Origin: Rapana venosa
Lineage: Eukaryota > Mollusca > Gastropoda > Neogastropoda > Muricidae
NCBI GenBank assembly: GCA_028751875.1
Contig: CM054141.1
Coordinates: 74,181,646-74,245,645 of the forward strand
DNA: 64,000 nt
Reading direction: 5' to 3'
Shown: in pieces, positions 1 to 12,860 of the stretch
Layout: the number at the start of each line of letters is the position of its first letter
Numbering within the stretch: the first letter of the stretch is position 1
Made by a program: the position numbers and the translations under genes
Notes under the pieces: generated by a model
Databases searched by the model: none
Told to the model about the DNA's origin: nothing
Seen by the model: the letters and a program-made list of their open reading frames with translations, nothing else

Positions 1-169
1 TAGCTACAATACATTAAAGAGAGAAACTCCTCAAAAAATAGCAACAATTCAAAGGATCTCCTTCTTATACATAGGAAAACTTATGGCTATTTAGAGACCA
101 CTCTAGAGGGTATCATGCCTTGGACAAAATTACATTAAATAACTTCTACCAGAAATAAACATTACTTTT

Positions 170-975
170 GGACCACCAATTTTTATCAATTCTGCAGAAA
201 GTCATCAATGGCCGCTTTGCTTGTTGTTTTTCCATCTTCTAATAGCATGACTAACATCTTCTTCTGTTATTATTTTTTTAACCCACATGGTCCTATATCC
301 CCTCGGATAAAATCATTCACAATGTCACATTCATCAATCACTCAATCATTATTACCCTGAAAGAATGTTTTTAAGTGGTTAAACCAGTTCCCATCTTGTA
401 ATGTTGATGTAATTCTATTCCTTATTCCCAGACCCATCTAACGTAATTCCTTCCAGAAAACTAGAGGAACTGTTCGCCTCAATTTTGCTAACGTTTCAGT
501 TTGTTGCCTGTTATAGAGAGTTTCTTTATTCTTGGCTTTAGCAAAGTTTTTAATATAACCTCTTTCAGCTTCACATAAATTATTCAATCTTCTTCCTTTC
601 TGGTAAATCGAAAAGTGGTTAAAGATTTCTCAAGTTTCTTTTTTCATGCTTTTTAAACACTCATCATCAAACTATGCAGAATCTTTTCTTTTTGTGGAAA
701 ACCAATTCTGTTTACCAAACCATTTAGCGTGCATCTTTAAGCCAATGTACAAAAATAATCAAGCACTGTCTACAACTTTTTTCTAAATCCTTCATTGCTA
801 TCAACATTCTATTTTTGATATCTTTTGCTCTCCCAATGATTTTTAAAACTCATCTCTATATGCTTTCATTCCAAATGAACTTTTCACATACTTTAATTTT
901 CATTTGTTTTTCTCATCTGAGTAATATATCCCCTTTCCTGCTTTTGTAGCGGACGTTGCCTCTACTTTCATCTTA
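170..975 (-). mobile_element. Decayed non-LTR retrotransposon: endonuclease-RT linker and start of RT
   Basis: On the minus strand, broken reading frames give fragments typical of the linker and first RT block of invertebrate LINE ORF2 proteins. A segment reading FDDECLKSMKKE lies near 640-680; its usual preceding Trp is now a TAG stop. A segment reading AKAKNKETLYNRQQ lies near 490-545. A segment reading IITEEDVSHAIRRWKNNK, then two stops, then SAELIKIGG lies near 170-280. In intact elements the last two correspond to the AI..LKNNKASGPD..PAELIK region that opens the RT fingers. The relic lacks the palm motifs, which would lie below base 170. Many stops and frameshifts show it is long dead. 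The clade is not resolved. The call rests on motif order and spelling, not on a search. Confidence 0.55.
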
Positions 976-1854
976 CTGTAAATGGTCTGGACTCTGTCAA
1001 CCTAAACTCTCCCTACTTCTAAAGCATGAAATATAACAGATGAAATAAAGATCCACAGATACAATAAAGTAAAGATCTCCCCCATACCTTACAACCAGAA
1101 TGTCCCCAATAAATGAACAACAATCAACAAAACAGGTGCACTAAGGGCCAATTTAATATTAATACAAGACATGCATATACAAAGTTCAATTAGTTGTTCC
1201 CACAAAGTAGTTGATGTTTGGCATCTTGAGATTTTCCTTGGATAATTAAATTATAGTCAAAATTGACATTTGTTTCGAATCACTGCTCTCTCTCCCACTA
1301 AAGAGCTATAGTTTTTCCATTGCAGTCTTGCATTAAAATTTCTCCACATAACATAATGAAAAAATCACCAGTTGTTCATATATATCCTGCTAACATTAGA
1401 TCTATATACTTCAATTCCATATACGCCATGGTTATGACTCCAAACAAAGAATCATATGGTGGGATGGTAATAACAAAATCATCATTATTTTTTTTTGACA
1501 GTAGAAAAGAGTTTTGTCTGTCTATTTTTAAAACTACTGTATTTCTTGTTCTACCCTGGATGCCATGAAACAAAACCAGCAAAAGATTTTTCTAACCATT
1601 ACGATAACTCCACCAGAGTATCTTTCCTTGGTGGGACAGCTTCCCATGCTTTGGAAGTGAATATTATAAAAGTTCACAAAAAAGCTGAATCAAAATCAAA
1701 AGCTACAAAATTTCAGTTAAACATAGAAGTCATAAGACACAGAAAATTAATAAAATCACAAATCACTGTTTTCTCTATGTCTACTATTTGTACAAGTCCA
1801 TTAACATTGAATTCAGAAAATGTTGCACATTGCAATACTTACACTATGTCTTAG
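976..1854. other. Unannotated AT-rich flank
   Basis: This is AT-rich sequence with short open frames on both strands that overlap one another and show no recognisable motif. I see no RNA gene, transposon end or ordered repeat. Nothing is called here. Confidence 0.5.
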
Positions 1855-1950
1855 ACTTGTTACCATCTAGATGTTGATACTGGGGAACTGGACTACAAAG
1901 TACTGTTGCCATGGCCGTATCCCTATCAGTTTGGTGTGTGGGCAACCATT
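1855..1950 (+). pseudogene. Possible membrane-protein exon fragment (ionotropic-receptor-like?)
   Basis: One plus-strand frame reads DVDTGELDYKVLLPWPYPYQ, continues FGVWATILISLCIL and then meets a TGA. A proline/aromatic stretch followed by a hydrophobic segment of about 18 residues resembles the approach to the first membrane segment of some invertebrate ionotropic glutamate receptor-like proteins. A TAG just upstream, near 1857, could be a splice acceptor. The similarity is weak and from memory, the segment is only about 30 codons, and it ends 45 bp before the large duplicated block begins. It may be a broken exon or chance. No function is claimed. Confidence 0.2.
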
Positions 1951-2100
1951 CTTATTAGTCTGTGCATTCTCTGAGGTTGGGTCGCTCTGCCTACAGACAC
2001 GATTTGTGACAGATTCGATGCATACATATCGCGCTTACATACACGGTATATCCAGTGTCTGTCTATGCAAGCGCCCGAGCAGGCGCCGATAAGTATGCTT

Positions 2101-3473
2101 TTTAATTATTCATTATTCCTCGATATAAAAGATATAAAAACATTAAAAATAAATTAATTTAAATAAAACACATACACCACAAATTCATTACACGACAGCC
2201 AATTCCTAAATGCTCTGGTTTTTGAATAGCTATCCGAAGTTTGACATTTCCGAATGAAACGGATGTCCCTTCATCCTGAAGCCCTTTACAATGGCAGTGC
2301 CGACCACATTACTGTTTTTTTCCATTTGTTAGAGGGATCGGGAGGAGTCCAATCAAAACCAAACACCTACACTCACAACATACAGCCACCACATACACAC
2401 ACATACCCATGCACGGCGCGCGGCCCGAAAGAACGATGGGAGAAGAAGACCCAATGACAAGACAATGACGTAATGACAAATTCCTTTTTTTCAATTCGAG
2501 TGATAAATGAAATATGCCAACTCATGGTGCCTTTTTTTTTTACAACGCTAATCCCGACCCTAGATTACAACTTAATTAATAACCAACACTTTCTACAAGT
2601 CCCTACACCAGTAAAGAAAACATGGAAATAAACCCTTTTCTAAAACACGCCCCCCCCCCCCCCACCCAACAACCCCCCCACCCCGAAAGCAAACTAATAA
2701 AAGAAAACCCTACAAAACACAACCCCCACTACCCCCCCCCACCCACCCCCACCACCGCTCCAGAGAAAAAAAAAACAAAAACCAAAAACAAAAACAAACA
2801 AAAGAAAAGAAAAAACCAAAACCCCAACCAAAGAAAGAAAATTCATAAAAAAAAGAGAACAAAACAACCAAAACAACAAACAAGAATAAATAACAACCAA
2901 AATTAATAATCAGAAAGATAAAATCAATCAAACAAACATGCGAAAAAGTTAACATAATACTTTGTTTTAACACATAACAATAAATAATGAAAAATAGTCA
3001 CTCATTAAGAAACCTTTTTAAGTACAAGGACAAGTTCCCAATAAGATTGAAAATTTATAAAATAAAAAATCTTTTATCAGGATACACCCATATATACTAT
3101 AAACAAAAAAACATTAAAAGTAAGAAGGAGACGAGGCGACACCAATAAAAACTTAGAAACAAAACTAAAAGAAGAATCAAACTTTATAAACAGTCAGTAT
3201 GAGTGAGAATTGAAGTAAGGTGAAGTGAGTGTGTGGTGTGTGGGTTGCGTGCCCCCGTGTGGGTGTGTACCCGCACTGACGATGTTAATGTTCATTGAAA
3301 ATTCTGATTTTAATTCTTGAAGCGTTCATGTGGGTCCTTTTTTTGCTCTTTATGTAATGAAAAAAGGTGTTATAGGGGGGGTTTGCAATTTATATTGTCC
3401 AGTTAAGAATAATTTTGGAGGTTTGTGATTAGAAATGTCCACTTTGAATGGTTTTTTTTTTTTAATTTTTAAT
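2101..3473. other. AT-rich and A/C-rich low-complexity sequence, copy 1
   Basis: AT-rich sequence followed at about 2640-2900 by almost pure A and C on the plus strand, with C runs up to about 17 and strings of caaaa. Around 3200-3270 there is a GT-rich patch. Open frames here are Pro/Lys/Asn/Thr-rich by composition only. No gene or RNA is supported. The same sequence is at 18485-19857. Confidence 0.6.
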
Positions 3474-3479
3474 TCATAT

Positions 3480-5850
3480 AGAAATTATGAAAAATAACAT
3501 TTTTTGTGTGCGAGAGGCTGAGGAGAAAGGGGGGTTTTTTTGGTAGGAAGAGAATTTAGAGGGGTAAGAGAAGAAAAGATAGATTGGTGGAGAAGAGGAG
3601 GGAGAAGAGAGTGGAAGAAAAAAGAATAAAGGGTAAAAGAAAAGAAGTGAAGTGTTGAGAAGCAGAGAGAAGGGTGGAAAAGAGAGAAGAGAGGGTGGAG
3701 AAAAAGAGGACAAAGTGGATGGAAGAAAGAGAGAAGAGAGGGGGTGGTGATGAAAAAAGAGAGGAATAGGTGGTAGAAGCAGCGGAGCGGGGGTGTTTGA
3801 AAAGAGGGAGAAAGAGAATTGGAAATGGAGGAAGAGAAGAGAGAGGTGGATAAAGATTCAGTGCCTAGGTAGAAGATGAGCAAAAGCAGTATCTAGGATG
3901 TATAGAGAAGAGAGAGGGTTGGAAAAAAGAGAGAAAAGAGGTGGAGAAAGATTAGAAACACAAAGTGAAAACATGAAAACATATATGGTTTTAGTCTTGG
4001 ACGGGGCGACACACACAGTATTAATTTTGTTGATGTTGTGTAACATATTTTAGAGATTTAGAGTGAGAGAGTTTTTTTAAAGAGATAGGGTAAAAAACCA
4101 GAGAGTGGGTGAGAGAGTGAGAGTAGTGAAAGCAGAGAAGAGGATAGTGAAAGAAGAAGACGAGTGCGTGTGTTGTTGAGAGAGAAAAGAGTGCGTGAGA
4201 GTGAGAGAGAGTGAGGTGAGAGCTGAGAAGATGTGGAGAAGAGAAGAGAAAGGGGGCGAGTGAAAAGAAAGGTGCGTGTGAGTGAAAGAGAAGATGGAGT
4301 GTGTGAGTGCGCGTCGAAAACAAGGAGAGTGGGAGAGAGAGAGATGAGAGAGAGAGTTTGAGAAAGAGAGAAGAAGGGATGAGAAGTGAGAGGAAAGGGG
4401 GGGTAACAAAAAGAAGAAAGAAGAGAGAGACAATTGAAAGAAGAAAAGGAGGGTAGAGAGGGGGTGAGACGAAGGAGAGGGGTTTTTGAAAGAAGAGAGA
4501 GAAAGGTGGAGAAGAGAGAAGAGAGGTGTAGTGAAGAAAAGAGGTGGGGAGAAAGAGAGATTGGTAGAGAGAAAAGGTGAGAAAGAGAGATAGGGAAATG
4601 GAGAAGAGAAGAGAGAGAGGGCGGATTAAGAAAGAAAGAGAAGGGTGGAAAAGAAGAGAAGAGAGGTGGAGAAGAGTGAGAGATTGGGGGGAACAACAGA
4701 GCGGGTTTGGAAAAGGAGAGAGAAGAGAGGAGTAATCTAGAAGGAAGACTAGACACGAGGGGGAAAGAGATCACATGAGTTGACAGACAGATAATACGCA
4801 ATGAGAGTGGTGTGAGAAGAAAGCAGAGAGATTATAAGTACCGGTACAGAAGCATATAGCAGACGGGGCATCATCCAGCTAAGACTAGTATGTGTATATA
4901 TCGGAGCAGATACGAGAGAGGCTGGAGAACTAACTGACGAGCAGAGACATGATTCAGGATGAGTAGTAAACGACGAGTAGAAGACAAGCACACCTAGAGC
5001 ACGAGTAAGGAGAGCAGAGCTTAGAGAGAGGTTGGGGAAGAGAAAGAAGAGAGAGGTTGGTGAAGAATGAGAGAAAAAAGAAAGAGAGGCTGGTAAGAGA
5101 GAGAGAGGGTGGAGAAAAAGAGACAGAAAGTTGTCGGTGCAGTGTGAGTGCGCGTGCGAGAGAGGGGGGAGAAGAAGAAGAAAGGGGATGGGAAGAAGAG
5201 AGAGAAAGAGTAAGATAAGTGAGAGAATATAGGGGATGGAGAAAGAGAGAATAAAATGATAGGGTGGAGAAGAGAGAAAAAGAGAGAAAAAAATGGGGAG
5301 AAAAGAGAGGGGGATTTTGAGAACGAAGAAAAGAGGGGGTAGAGAAGAAGAGATGTAGATGTGGAGAAGAGAAGAAGAGAGGGTTGAGAAGAAGAGATAA
5401 AGGGGTGGAGAAAGGAAGGTGAGAGTTGGAAGAGAGAGAGATTGAGAAGAGAGAGAGAAGGGTGGATAAGAAGAGAGGGGGTGGGAGAAAAGAAGAGGGA
5501 GATGTGGTTATGAAGAGAACAGGAGGAACCAGGGGATGGAGAAAGAGACAAGAGAGAGAGAAGGAGGGAAAAAAAGGAGAAGAGATAGAAGGGTGAGGAA
5601 AGAAGGAGAGGAGAGAAAAAAGAAGATTAAGAGGATTTTTTTTAAGAGAGAGAGAAGAAGGGTGGGAGAAGAGACCCCCCAAGAAAGGCGAGGATCGACG
5701 AAGAGAGAGAGAGAGAGAAAGAGAGAGAAGAGAGGGAGAAGAGAGAGAAGGATGAGAGAAAGAGAGAGAGAGAAGAGAGGATAGAGAGAGAGGATAGAGA
5801 ACAGATAGCGTAGAGATAGAGAAGAAGAGAGAGAGAGAGAATTAGGGTTG
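3480..5850. repeat. GA-rich degenerate satellite-like tract, copy 1 left zone
   Basis: About 2.4 kb dominated by purines on the plus strand, built from gagaga runs punctuated by a recurring ggtggagaa/gggtggagaag motif at irregular spacing. The complement gives long Ser/Leu/Phe/Pro-rich open frames on the minus strand, which come from (TC)n composition and are not genes. A less biased stretch at about 4740-5010 interrupts it. The irregular units suggest a real GA satellite read with many errors, or a highly degenerate one. Confidence 0.7.
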
Positions 5851-8800
5851 AAAGGGACTGCTTCCCAATGTACCTTTGGGAAAAGTTCCCCCACCTTCCC
5901 TCTAGTGTCCCCTCGCCAACTGCATCTTCAATAGGGTGAAGTTGGGGGTGGGTAACAGTTTCACTAGGATCCCTTTGCCCTTCTTTTCCTTTCCTTGTCC
6001 AGTGCCTGATCCTCCATACCGTGTGGCAATTGGCCTGGATGTTTTATTCCCATCCCCCCTTGGTGTGAGAATTTCCTGGATGTTTCTTGTCAACTTGCCC
6101 CATGAGATTCAAATACCCCGTCTCCTCCCCCTGCGAAATCGAAGAATGCAGACTCCTTCCCCCCTCCCCCCCTATTGGATAGGTGTCTTGAAGTCCAAAG
6201 GAGGGCCTCCTTGGCACATGAATTTTCCCCAGGAAAACAAACGTTTTTGGAAAAAGAAACGGGTGATAGCTGTTCAAATCCCTTGTCAACCTCCAAGTCA
6301 TGAGAAGAACTCCCCCGATTCTTTCCACCCAGCCGCGTGAGACTGCACTGTGGGAGCTGTCCCCCATACACGCGCGCAGTGGATTAAACTTGAAATCAGT
6401 TCCCCCGCGGTCACTGAAGCTTTATAGTGCCTACAGTCATCAGACTTACCTACAGTGCTCGACTGTACATGCAGCGAGTGCTTATCTCATAGACATCTGA
6501 CCCGAACTCGACTGAGTTTAGGGCCTTCTTGTCGAAGTCCATGAAGTTAATGTTGTAAGGCACGACCGAGATAGCTGATGTTGGATATGCCTTTTTTTTG
6601 TCCTCTATGAGCATTACACTACATTCCTCATGATTTGAAGAATCTGCTCGAATAATCTTTTTCGAACCCATGGTCTGACTGAATCCCTCCTTTATTCCTT
6701 TCTGATAGGATTCTCATGCCTTTTGGATGTTTCAGCATCCTGAGCTTATTCAAGTCAAATGACGTAACGCAATACCAGTCGCAGCAGCGAGGCTTCTGGA
6801 GATGGCTTATCAGCATACTGAAATTGTATTCTTTAAAAAAAATTTTGGCACTCTCAGGTCCTCCCTGACTTAAGTGCGCGTGAGGTGAAACTATGATTTG
6901 GATTTGGGTCCACTGTTTTCGAGGCCCACTCCTATTGTTTGCTGGTCCCATGAAATCCCCCCTGGCAGATGAATTTTGTTTTTAATCCCTTGGAATCATC
7001 TCAATGGGCTCCGATCCGGACTTGATAGTCTCGAATCCTGAATGTTTTCCATAGTCCGTTTCTCTTGTGGCCTCCTTTTCAGCAGAAATCCCTTTTCATG
7101 CTTTCCTTTTGCGTGACTCGTTCCGCCGAAGCTCAATGTGTGGGCTTTTCATAAGCACCGGATGTCCCCCTGGAAAATCCATCGTGCGTTAAGTTGTTTT
7201 GTGAGGTTCTATTCAGCCCTTCAACCTTGTAGTTTTTGTTAAACAGGTCCCCCCCTCTGCAATATCTTCCACTCCCTTTCAAATGTAAATAGTGGGCCGC
7301 TATCCAGTAAGGGACCCCTGCGGCCCCTCTTTGTCCTTCAATGACGGAAGGTTCTTCTTGGCTGCATGGTGAACTTGTTTATGTAACCCAGATGTCTGTA
7401 ACGCCTCTTAGTGACATGTCCTACTGCCTCCTGTACTTGTCATGGCCTACTTATGCCCATTCCCTTTCAACCTGGAGCATTGTTTTCTGACCACTCAGTC
7501 CCATGGCCTCAAGTCCATCCTGTCCCTTTACTGATTGACACTGTTAACTGTTCCCTACACTCTATCCAGTGCACTGTTTAATTCGCCTGGCGCTGTATTC
7601 TCTTTTCTTTCGCTTCAATCACATGGCTTAAAGCTCACCCCAACGTTATTGGTCCCGCACAAGTCCTGATATCTGGGGCGCGCGAAACATTTGTGTTTTC
7701 TTTTTTTCCTCTCTTATCCAAAGTGATACTCCACGCTTCCCTCCCCTGAATGGTCCCTGCTTTGAAGGCCATTGCAGCTTGTATGTTCTGTGATGCCTCT
7801 TCATCTGAGGAAAAATTCATATACGCACCATAATCTTGCGCCACTATCTCAGGCCTTTAACGAATTTTCCAGCGACTTCAGGGTGGTACCCTATCACGCT
7901 TACTTTCATGTTTGAAACCGCAAAACGGGAAAGCGCGTTATTCTCGTCTCTCTGAGTGTCATCGCGGTCCCACACTATTTCCACTATCACGATCTGTACC
8001 TAAAGTATTATGCATAGATACAGTACATCCGTGGTCACCTGCCAATAATCAAGTGGCCAGGAGAACTTTCGTTGTCCTGGCATTTTTGATTTTGAAATTG
8101 CGTGAGAGCTCGACTTTAATCGTTTGGGGCCAAGATGTTAAGTCAATCTGGTTTAATGTGTGTCCCCACCTTTTTCCACACCTTGGGGAGCTGACTGTGC
8201 TTATCGATCCACCGTTTATCTATTCCCTTTGAGTCCCTTTTTTTGTGGGGGGTATAAGGTTGTTGTCCACAGTAATATGTGGCTGCTTGCCCGAATTCCC
8301 AAAAGTTCCCCCCCTGAGCCCTCTATCATTAGTTTTTTTTCCGTCCACGCCAAAACGGCCTATAACTGTCCCCCCCCCCCTGGGCCCCCATTTGTCCCAT
8401 AAGCGTCAGTTCGATTCTTGGCATTCCCAATCCCCCCCTGGATTCACGAGAAATGTTCCTTCTTTGGAGTTTGTTTTCTGCAATGTGCGGCTCTCCCAAA
8501 TCTTCCCCGTAGAAACCACTCGCATTGCTTCATACAGCGTAGCGTTTATCCGCTCTAGCATAGTTTGGTGCATAAGACCTTGTAAATGATGTCCATTTGT
8601 GTGGTTTTGCTGCGACCATACCGCAAGGTGATCGTCTGCTTATATTTGGTCACAAGCTGAGACACTGTTATCCCTCATGCTTTTGAGAGATGACGAAGAA
8701 ACCTACTCCGTTTTGGTGTTTTTTTTGTGAGAGAGCCTCGCCACTATACCCAATATTTTTTTTGTGAATTTCTTTTCATTAATTTGTTGTTTTTTTTCGT

Positions 8801-11800
8801 CGCCGAATCCACCCAAACGGAAAACTTTTCGTCCATCCCAAGTATTCACCAATTTCGTATCTTTTCGAATTTTCATGGTTTTTTTTAAGCTCCTTTGGCC
8901 TTTTCCCAACATGCGTGCCCCAATTACGTATTGTTTTTCCCATGTTTAAACCCAATGATGGTCCCCCTTTTTCACCTGGAGTTTTTGGGAATCCGCTGGT
9001 TTTTTTTTTGTTTTGCGTCCCCATTCCGCATATTTTTCCACCCTCATCCTGGGATAACGCTTCCCAATGGAAGGCGCGGTTTTGTTTTGGTAAATTTCCC
9101 CTCCCTCAACCGAATCCGGCCAAATTTCCTTTGTTTCCTTGCCAGTGTATGTCCCCATGTAGGTTATATTTTTTTCCTGTGGGCGGTGGAGTGCTATGGC
9201 GGCCGCCATCTCCATCCCCTCAAAGCCTGCTAAATTTTTTGCCAATAGCTTGGGGATTTTTTGGGTCGGGTTTATCTCCCCCACTGAGACAGGATTAAAT
9301 ACTGGCCTACAGTATTTTTAACCAAGAAGCCAAGGGAAACACCTCCCTGACGTCACCCCCCTGACTCTATTAAACTGCAAAAATTCATTCCACAAATCAA
9401 AAGAAATGAAAAAATTAACATGGAGAATACTATTCCAAAAACAAAAGAATAATAAAAGAATGTGCCGTAAAAGGAGTTGGTTGTGTTGTGTGTGTAGTGG
9501 TGTGGGATTTGTGTGGAATGGTGATTTTGAGAGAGATAGGTAATTTGGTATGTTTTTTACCCAAAAAATTATTTTAAATTCGTTTTCCCTACACATTTTA
9601 CCTGGTTCAATTTTTATGGTAAAAAGGTTTGCAATAATGTAAAGTATTTCCCGTAATTCACCCCAAATTCATTCCCACCTCATACCCTGCTGGGCTTCCC
9701 GGGAACGACTGTATTGCGGGTAAAACACCGCACGGCACGCTGCAAAAGTCAGACCCAGCCAAATAGGTTCCTTCTGGGCTTGCTATATTTCAGAGTATGG
9801 TACAAGTGCCAGGACCGGGTCCACTCCCATTGATGATTTTTGGTACAATATCCCACCCTATTGCGTGTCTCGTCCCTGGCCCTTTCCCGTCACCCCGTTT
9901 CCCAACCAAATTCCTGCAGGACTTTCCCCCCCCTTTTTGGAACAAGGCTGTTTTATACACCTGTTTTTGTGTGCCCAAATATCCATCATTCAGTTTTTTT
10001 TCTCCAGTTTGAACGTTGCTGTAAATCTTGAGCAATGGTTTTTTACTGTGTTTTTTTGCCCACCAGGAGTGCGCGAGTTCGATGCGCGTGCTGCCCAGAC
10101 TAGATCGTTATGGTTTTTGGTTTGGCGTCTCTGTTAGGTGAGCATGTTTTTTTATATTCAAATAGATGATCCCGCCCGTGCAAAGCAACGTTCCACAGTC
10201 TATAGAGCTTGAACGCGATACAGTTCTGAATCTGGCAGTAAAGAGTCACACATAAGCTTTCACAGCTGTAAGCCATAAAATGGCAATACGACAAAAGTGC
10301 TGACCGAAGGTGCCCTTCTGTAGAGTCTGAACCTTTAGTGTGAAGGATTTTATCTTGGACTGTTATGGTGTTCTCACACTTTTTTTACGCCAGTACTTTT
10401 AGCTCCCATGGAGGAAGAAGTGTCCCACAGCAAGTCCCCAGATACTTTTCCACCTTGATGTAGTGGATTGCATCGAGCGACCTTCTTTTGTTGATGGACT
10501 GCCCAAGGTACTTGCGCGCGAGAGGAGTGAGAGCGCGCGCGCGCGGAGCGCGCGAGCGATTAGGTGTCCTCCCCCACCTCACATCTTTGAAATGTTGGGT
10601 TGGAGGGTGGTCGGTGTTGGTAGTGTTTTTTCACTAGATCTTTTGGGCCCTTCTTTTTTCCCGTTCCATGCATCCTTCCAGAGCGCGCGCGCGCTTTGCA
10701 TTTTGGACTGATGTTCCCGTCTGGGTGGTGAGTGATCCTGATTCTTTTCCAAATGAGGGCCCATAATTTTCCCAAATAATTCGGTTCCTCCCACTGCGAT
10801 CGAAAGATAGCAGATTTGCCCTTACTCCCATAATTGTGATTTGTGGTCTTGGAAAGTCAAGGAAGGGCCCCCTCCCCCGCCCATGATTTTATTCCAGGAA
10901 CACCGTTTTTTTTGAGAAAAAGGGAAGACGGGGTAGTAGCGGGGCAGCCTGTGTTCGTACTCCCAAGGTGAAATACCCGGAAGAGAACCTTTCATCCGCA
11001 TTTTCTACCCACACATGAGGAACCAAAGCCTCCTGGTGGAAAAGCACTCATAACAGCGCCAGAATGACTTTTTGAATCAATGTCCACTCGTCGAACTGCA
11101 TTCATAGATTTCCTCCGTCAGTCAAGTAGACATTTGCTACACCAGATGACTGTGCCTCTACCTATGAAAAAGTCATTTCAGGTCTGCCACCCCAAACCTA
11201 GTCGCGGACTTTCTTGATAAAGTCGACCTATATCGATAGAATGTCAAATGAAGTTTCTGTAGAGCCTTGTAGATTTGAATGTTGCGGATTGCTTTCTCTA
11301 GTGACATTATCTGAAATGTACTATGGAAGATTCAGTGCTCCGTACAGTCCTAGCTTTTCCAGCCTGTCATAAAGATGTGCTGTGTCTTCTGAAATAGATT
11401 TCCTTCCCTGCTTGTGGTTTTTTTTCAGTCTTTTTCAAAGCAAAAATGCGAGCGCAGCATAAACCTTTGATGCTTATGCGAGAGCTTATCAAGAGAACTG
11501 ATTTTTTTTTCCCTGTAATTTTTTTTGGCATCTTTCTTTCAGATAATTTCTTCAGGTCCCCCCCTCCCCATTCCCTTGGATAGTGAACAATGTTTGGATT
11601 GTCCCCCTACATGTTTCAGAAAGCCACATCTTTGCTGGCCCCAGTAATTGCGTTATGGCGAAGATGATTGGCGTTTAGTGCCTGAATTACATCTGCTCCT
11701 CCGTAAACTTGGGAATGAGCTTTCAGCCGGATTTAGTCCAATCCCCTGGTGAACCATTCCTTCCCTTTTCCGAAAGATCTTTGACTGCTTTTCGCGAGAC

Positions 11801-12860
11801 GAGCGCGCCCATCTGAGAGCGCGAGACTCATCTGAGCCGAGTGAGATGCCTTTCAGGATCTCCTGGGCGTGGTCCCTGGGATTCTTTTGCCGTGACATAG
11901 TGGGGTTCGGAATCAGCTCAGCTTGTTAGTTGTAACAGGTCGACTGCAAATTCATTCCCTGTCCATAATCCTCTTCATGATTAGTGGTGCTTTTTTCTGT
12001 AAGGACTGAAAACCCCTCCTTTGTCATCAAGAACGGAGAAGTCCCTTTGCTGCTGGGACTTGTTTTTTAACATTGGATTGTCCCTGGTATCCTCTTTTTG
12101 CTAGTCCCTCCCTTTCGCCATTGGCCCTTCCCTCCAAAACCTTGGGAGCATTTGTTTTATTTCCCTTGACCATCCAGTATTTTTCCCCAAGGCACCAATC
12201 CATCCCTTCTTTTCTTTGATTGAGTCCATTTAACTTGAGAGAGTCTAACCCCTTTTTCCCGGCCCGATTTAGGAGAGAGAGAGAGACCGGGTGTTTTTTT
12301 TTTTTGTTGTTTCCTTTCTGCCTGCTTTTTAGCTCTACGTTGGATCGCACAGTCCAGATATCGTTTGTAAACCCCCGTTTTTTGGTTTTTTTTTCTTTTT
12401 TCCTCTCTTTTTGTCCCAAGTTCTTCCAGCGGCTGTCTCCTGAGATGCCCCCCACTTGCCTGAACGGTGCGATTCATTGCCGAGTTGACAGTTTGTTTAG
12501 ATTCAAATCTTGGAGGCAACACACATCCCAATATGTTGGCGAGACACAATTTGGGCGGGGGGGGCGCGGGAGGGGGGGGGGGGTGATGCGCGAACCGATC
12601 CTCATACTTTTAAAGATTTTCAGCGACTTTCCGGGGGGTCCCTTCAAAGCTTTTTCATGTGAAAGCCCGCAACGGGAATATCTCATTCTGTCTTGGTCCT
12701 TCATCTGATCTGTAGGGTCATGAGTACCTTCTAATCCCATTATTACCATAACCTAGCACAGATAATGTGTTACTTCTTTATATCATGCTTGATGCAAAAA
12801 ACGCAAAAATAGCAATGGCTTGTGGCAATGTATCCATCTAAATAAATAATTTTTTGAACT
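5851..12860. other. Pyrimidine-rich, homopolymer-laden sequence of uncertain accuracy, copy 1
   Basis: A sharp composition switch near 5850 leads to about 7 kb rich in C and T runs, with frames broken every few tens of codons. Apart from RT-like motifs at 6440-6720, I recognised no gene. The abundance of 5-9 base homopolymers and the frame breaks within recognisable motifs suggest uncorrected long-read sequence. A CG-rich patch of alternating gcgc lies at about 10515-10560 and 10682-10696. Confidence 0.5.
6440..6720 (-). pseudogene. Frameshifted reverse-transcriptase fragment (LINE), copy 1
   Basis: On the minus strand, one frame reads SDHGFEKDYSS near 6640-6680. The next frames give EQILQIMRNVV, and a third gives INFMDFDKKALNSV at 6510-6551. 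In many invertebrate LINEs the order is Q.GFRK..SC..QI..LRN.IEQC, then a 15-20 residue gap, then INF.DF.KAFDSV (RT motif A with a catalytic Asp). Order and spacing fit well, so this is RT with at least two frameshifts within 90 codons. Motif C (F/YADD) was not found downstream. The frameshifts could be mutations or sequencing errors, and the surrounding homopolymer noise favours errors. The clade is not resolved. Confidence 0.5.

Noticed and set aside
4058..5894. Several 120-250-codon minus-strand frames in the GA-rich zone
   Set aside because: Same compositional cause. They overlap each other in different frames and recur identically in copy 2.
10385..10582. Minus-strand frame with RRSLDAIHYIKVEKYLG as RT or a gene
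   Set aside because: It superficially resembles RT phrases, but order, spacing and neighbouring motifs do not fit, and the sequence is noisy.
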